Made by a program: the position numbers and the translations under genes. This document shows positions 4,937-7,355 of a stretch of DNA of 7,355 nt, one piece after another. The stretch is from Acidobacteriaceae bacterium (GTDB lineage: Bacteria > Acidobacteriota > Terriglobia > Terriglobales > Acidobacteriaceae). The DNA lies in assembly GCA_003166055.1 (NCBI GenBank), contig PMWR01000320.1:88014-95368 (forward strand), given 5' to 3'. The notes under the pieces are model-generated. The model searched no databases and was not told the DNA's origin. It saw only the letters and a list, made by a program, of their open reading frames with translations. Each line of letters begins with the position of its first letter. The first letter of the stretch is position 1.

Positions 4937-7355
4937 TTAGTTCCGCAGCGGTTTGCCTGTTTTCAACGTGAACCCGATGCGTTCGGCGGTCTTCTTTTCA
5001 CCGCACAGAGAGAGAAACGCCTCGCGTTCGAGATCGAGCAAATAGTCCTCGGTCAGTGGGGTCCCGGCGGTAACATTGCCGCCGGCCAGAATATGAGCGA
5101 CATGGTTTGCCACCTTCACATCGTGGTCGCTGATGAACTCACCCTGGCGCATGAGATGAACGCCCAGCTTGAGCGTAGCCAGCACGCCCTGGCCCGGCGC
5201 CGGGATATCGCTCTTGTGAGCCGGCGGCGCATAGCCTGCGCGCACCAGCCGCAGAGCCTGCGTTTTTGCGTCGGTCACCAGCCGCTCGCGGTTCATGGTC
5301 ACCGCGTCACCGTCTTCCACGATGCGCAGGGCACGCGCTTCCAACGCGGAGGTTGACACCTTGGCCATGGCGATGGTCTCGAAGTTTTGCCGCAGCGCGT
5401 CGAGGAGTGCGACCGAGTCGCCGCGATTGTCGGTGCGGACGGCTCCGGCCGCGGCCACGGCGCGCAGCACCATCTCTTTGCAGCCGCCGCCGGCGGGCAC
5501 CAGGCCCACCCCGGTTTCAACCAATCCCGTGTAGAGCTCGATGTGAGGCTGGCGCAGCGCGGCGTGCATCGAGATCTCTGTGCCTCCGCCTAGGCACATA
5601 CCGAACGGCGCGGAGACCACGGGCCTGGGGCAGAACTTGATGGCCTGGGTCATGCCTTGAAACCCGCGCACGAAGTAATCGACGTCGTCCCACTCCTCGT
5701 CCTGGATGGCGAGCAGCAACTGCATCAGGTTGGCGCCGGCGGAGAAGTTGGCCGCGTCGCTGGCGACGATGAAGCCATCGAAGTTCTTCACGGCATCGCT
5801 GCCGGGGGCGAGCTTCTGCATGAGGAACTGCACAATGTCCTGGCCGATACTGTTCATCTTGGAATGAAACTCGAAGCAGCCGACGCCATCGCCCAGGTCG
5901 ACGAGCGAGATGCTCGCATTCTCGGCAAACACGCCGATGGCGCGCTTGAACGCAGCTACCGGCGCGAGCTTCGGGTTGCGATGAACGGGAACATATACGC
6001 CGTTGCGCGGATCGAAGAATTCTTCGCCGCCGTTCCGGTACCACGACGCGCCGCCTGCGGCCAGCAGGGCCTCGGCCGCGGCTGGAATCGCCAGCCCGGC
6101 CGCGCGCATCTTGCCGGTGACTTCGAGAAAGCCGGCGGCATCCCACATCTCGAACGGGCCCAGCTCCCAGTTGAATCCTGCCTTCATCGCACGATCGATT
6201 TCGACGATCGACTGCGCGACCTCGCCGATGCGATTGGCCGCGTAGGCCCACAGCTCCGGCAGCGCTTGCCAATAGAACTTCGCGGCTTTGTCTTTGGCTG
6301 GATCGCCGCCGAGCAGCGCGCGAATTCTGCCCGGCAGAGAATCGTTGGTTTTGGCCATCTCGATTTCAGGAAGAGATGCGCGCACGGAGGGGCGGTATTC
6401 AAAAGTGTTGAGATCAAGCACGAGCCGCAGTTCCTTGCCGTCGGCGCCGCGCTCTTTCTTGTAGAAGCCCTGTTTGGTTTTGTCGCCGAGCCATTTGCGC
6501 TCGATGAGCTGCTCAATGGCCGCGGGCAAGGTGACATCGGAACGCTCGTCGCTGGCGTTTTTCGCAAAGTTCTTTGCCACGCTGCCGAGCACGTCGATGC
6601 CGACCATGTCGGCGAGGCGGAAGGTGCCGGTCTTGGGCCAGCCCACGACCGCGCCGGTAAGCAGATCGATTTCTTCAATTGAGAGGTCCTGCTGTTGCAT
6701 GATGCGGCAAGTGTTGAGCATGGCGAAGGTGCCGATCCGATTGGCGATGAAGTTGGGCACATCGTTGGCTGCCACCACGGCCTTGCCCAGCTTCAAATCG
6801 GCGAATTCGCTCATGGCGGCAAGCGCGTCGGGATCGGTCTCGGGCGTGGCGATGAGCTCGAAGAGACGCATGTAGCGCGGGGGATTGAAAAAGTGCGTGC
6901 CGAACCAGCGCTTGCGCACATCGGCGGGCAGCGGCTCGGCGATGCTGGCCACAGGCAGGCCACTGGTGTTGGTGGTGAGGATGGCGGCAGGATGCAGGTG
7001 TTCGGCGACCTTGGCGAGCAGCGAGCGCTTGATCTCGAGGTTTTCCGCGACAGCCTCGATGATCCAGTCGTACTCTTTCAGCTTGTCCAGGTCGTCTTCA
7101 AAGTTGCCGATGCGGACGAGGGCGGCGCAGGAGGAATTGGCGAATGCGGCGGGCCTGGCGGCTTTCAGTCCTTCGAGCGCTTTGGCGGCGGTGGCGTTGC
7201 GGTGCCCGGCGGCAGGGACGATATCGAGCACCAAAACCGGCAGGCCGGCATTGGCCACATGGGCCGCGATGCGAGCGCCCATGGTTCCGGCGCCGAGAAC
7301 GGCCACTCGACGGATCGAGTATCTTCTCGTTTCCGCGTGGGGAGGGCGGGAAGGG
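4937..7355 (-). CDS. fadN: 3-hydroxyacyl-CoA dehydrogenase / enoyl-CoA hydratase, FadN type (5' end beyond window)
   Basis: This two-activity beta-oxidation enzyme hydrates trans-2-enoyl-CoA to 3-hydroxyacyl-CoA and oxidises that with NAD+ to 3-ketoacyl-CoA. Numbering from the GTG at 7306 (789 residues), the order is: NAD-binding Rossmann domain (1-185) with GAGTMG (5-10) and catalytic pair H138/E150 in GTHFFNPP...LFELI; dehydrogenase C-terminal domain (~186-290, NFIANRIG); its second repeat (~345-400, FNWELGPFEMWD); and an enoyl-CoA hydratase domain (~465-690). In the last, E577 (LGGGTE) and E597 (GLVETGVG) sit 20 residues apart, exactly as the two catalytic glutamates of rat enoyl-CoA hydratase (144 and 164), and NFSAGANL supplies the oxyanion-hole region. 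The C-terminus KTGKPLRN is as I recall for Bacillus FadN (YusL). The domain order is opposite to E. coli FadB. The GTG at 7306 is probably not the true start: in-frame codons upstream read YSIRR, continuing the first Rossmann strand (IRRVAVLGAG), and the frame is open to the window edge. First gene seen of the fadNAE operon. Confidence 0.93.
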   Translation of the reverse strand, partial: PSRPPHAETRRYSIRRVAVLGAGTMGARIAAHVANAGLPVLVLDIVPAAGHRNATAAKALEGLKAARPAAFANSSCAALVRIGNFEDDLDKLKEYDWIIEAVAENLEIKRSLLAKVAEHLHPAAILTTNTSGLPVASIAEPLPADVRKRWFGTHFFNPPRYMRLFELIATPETDPDALAAMSEFADLKLGKAVVAANDVPNFIANRIGTFAMLNTCRIMQQQDLSIEEIDLLTGAVVGWPKTGTFRLADMVGIDVLGSVAKNFAKNASDERSDVTLPAAIEQLIERKWLGDKTKQGFYKKERGADGKELRLVLDLNTFEYRPSVRASLPEIEMAKTNDSLPGRIRALLGGDPAKDKAAKFYWQALPELWAYAANRIGEVAQSIVEIDRAMKAGFNWELGPFEMWDAAGFLEVTGKMRAAGLAIPAAAEALLAAGGASWYRNGGEEFFDPRNGVYVPVHRNPKLAPVAAFKRAIGVFAENASISLVDLGDGVGCFEFHSKMNSIGQDIVQFLMQKLAPGSDAVKNFDGFIVASDAANFSAGANLMQLLLAIQDEEWDDVDYFVRGFQGMTQAIKFCPRPVVSAPFGMCLGGGTEISMHAALRQPHIELYTGLVETGVGLVPAGGGCKEMVLRAVAAAGAVRTDNRGDSVALLDALRQNFETIAMAKVSTSALEARALRIVEDGDAVTMNRERLVTDAKTQALRLVRAGYAPPAHKSDIPAPGQGVLATLKLGVHLMRQGEFISDHDVKVANHVAHILAGGNVTAGTPLTEDYLLDLEREAFLSLCGEKKTAERIGFTLKTGKPLRN

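Noticed and set aside
3663..4940. 425-codon open frame on the plus strand
   Set aside because: It is antisense to nearly the whole of fadA, which has complete thiolase motifs. The translation has no motif and the skewed composition of a complement frame.
5657..6682. 341-codon open frame on the plus strand
   Set aside because: It is antisense to fadN across conserved catalytic domains; no family is recognisable and the composition is that of a shadow frame.

Overview
The window looks like ordinary chromosomal DNA from a GC-rich bacterium, most plausibly a soil-type Acidobacteriota. That assignment is an inference from the flavour of the proteins and from GC-rich third codon positions; no marker gene or rRNA is present to fix it. 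About 90% of the window is covered by four well-supported genes, all on the minus strand, so the story reads from right (7355) to left (1).

Right and centre (7355 to 1885) is a compact fatty-acid beta-oxidation operon in the order fadN - fadA - fadE, the same order and nearly the same protein sizes as the yusL-yusK-yusJ (fadNAE) operon of Bacillus subtilis. fadN encodes a two-activity protein with 3-hydroxyacyl-CoA dehydrogenase first and enoyl-CoA hydratase second, the reverse of E. coli FadB. fadA encodes an acetyl-CoA acyltransferase (thiolase). fadE encodes a long-chain-type acyl-CoA dehydrogenase with a C-terminal extension. Together they cover all four steps of the beta-oxidation spiral: FadE oxidises acyl-CoA to enoyl-CoA, FadN hydrates and then oxidises it, and FadA cleaves off acetyl-CoA. 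The 5' end of fadN and the operon promoter lie beyond the right edge. fadE starts at a TTG codon whose ribosome binding site touches the fadA stop codon.

Between 1884 and 1259 lies about 630 bases with no firmly supported gene. It holds a perfect 11-bp inverted repeat just after fadE (possible terminator), a plus-strand reading frame whose first ~68 codons look like real protein before it turns into low-quality sequence (possible broken gene), a 14-bp direct repeat, and a candidate promoter for the leftmost gene.

Left (1258 to 44) is a separate gene for a signal-peptide-bearing metal-dependent amidohydrolase of the prolidase/imidazolonepropionase-like type. It has a near-consensus -10 box only 6 bases from its ATG and no Shine-Dalgarno sequence, which suggests a leaderless message.

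I found no mobile element, CRISPR array, tRNA, rRNA or riboswitch, and no convincing new biological system. The points most worth a second look are the broken plus-strand frame, the hairpin and the leaderless-type promoter in the 1259-1884 gap.
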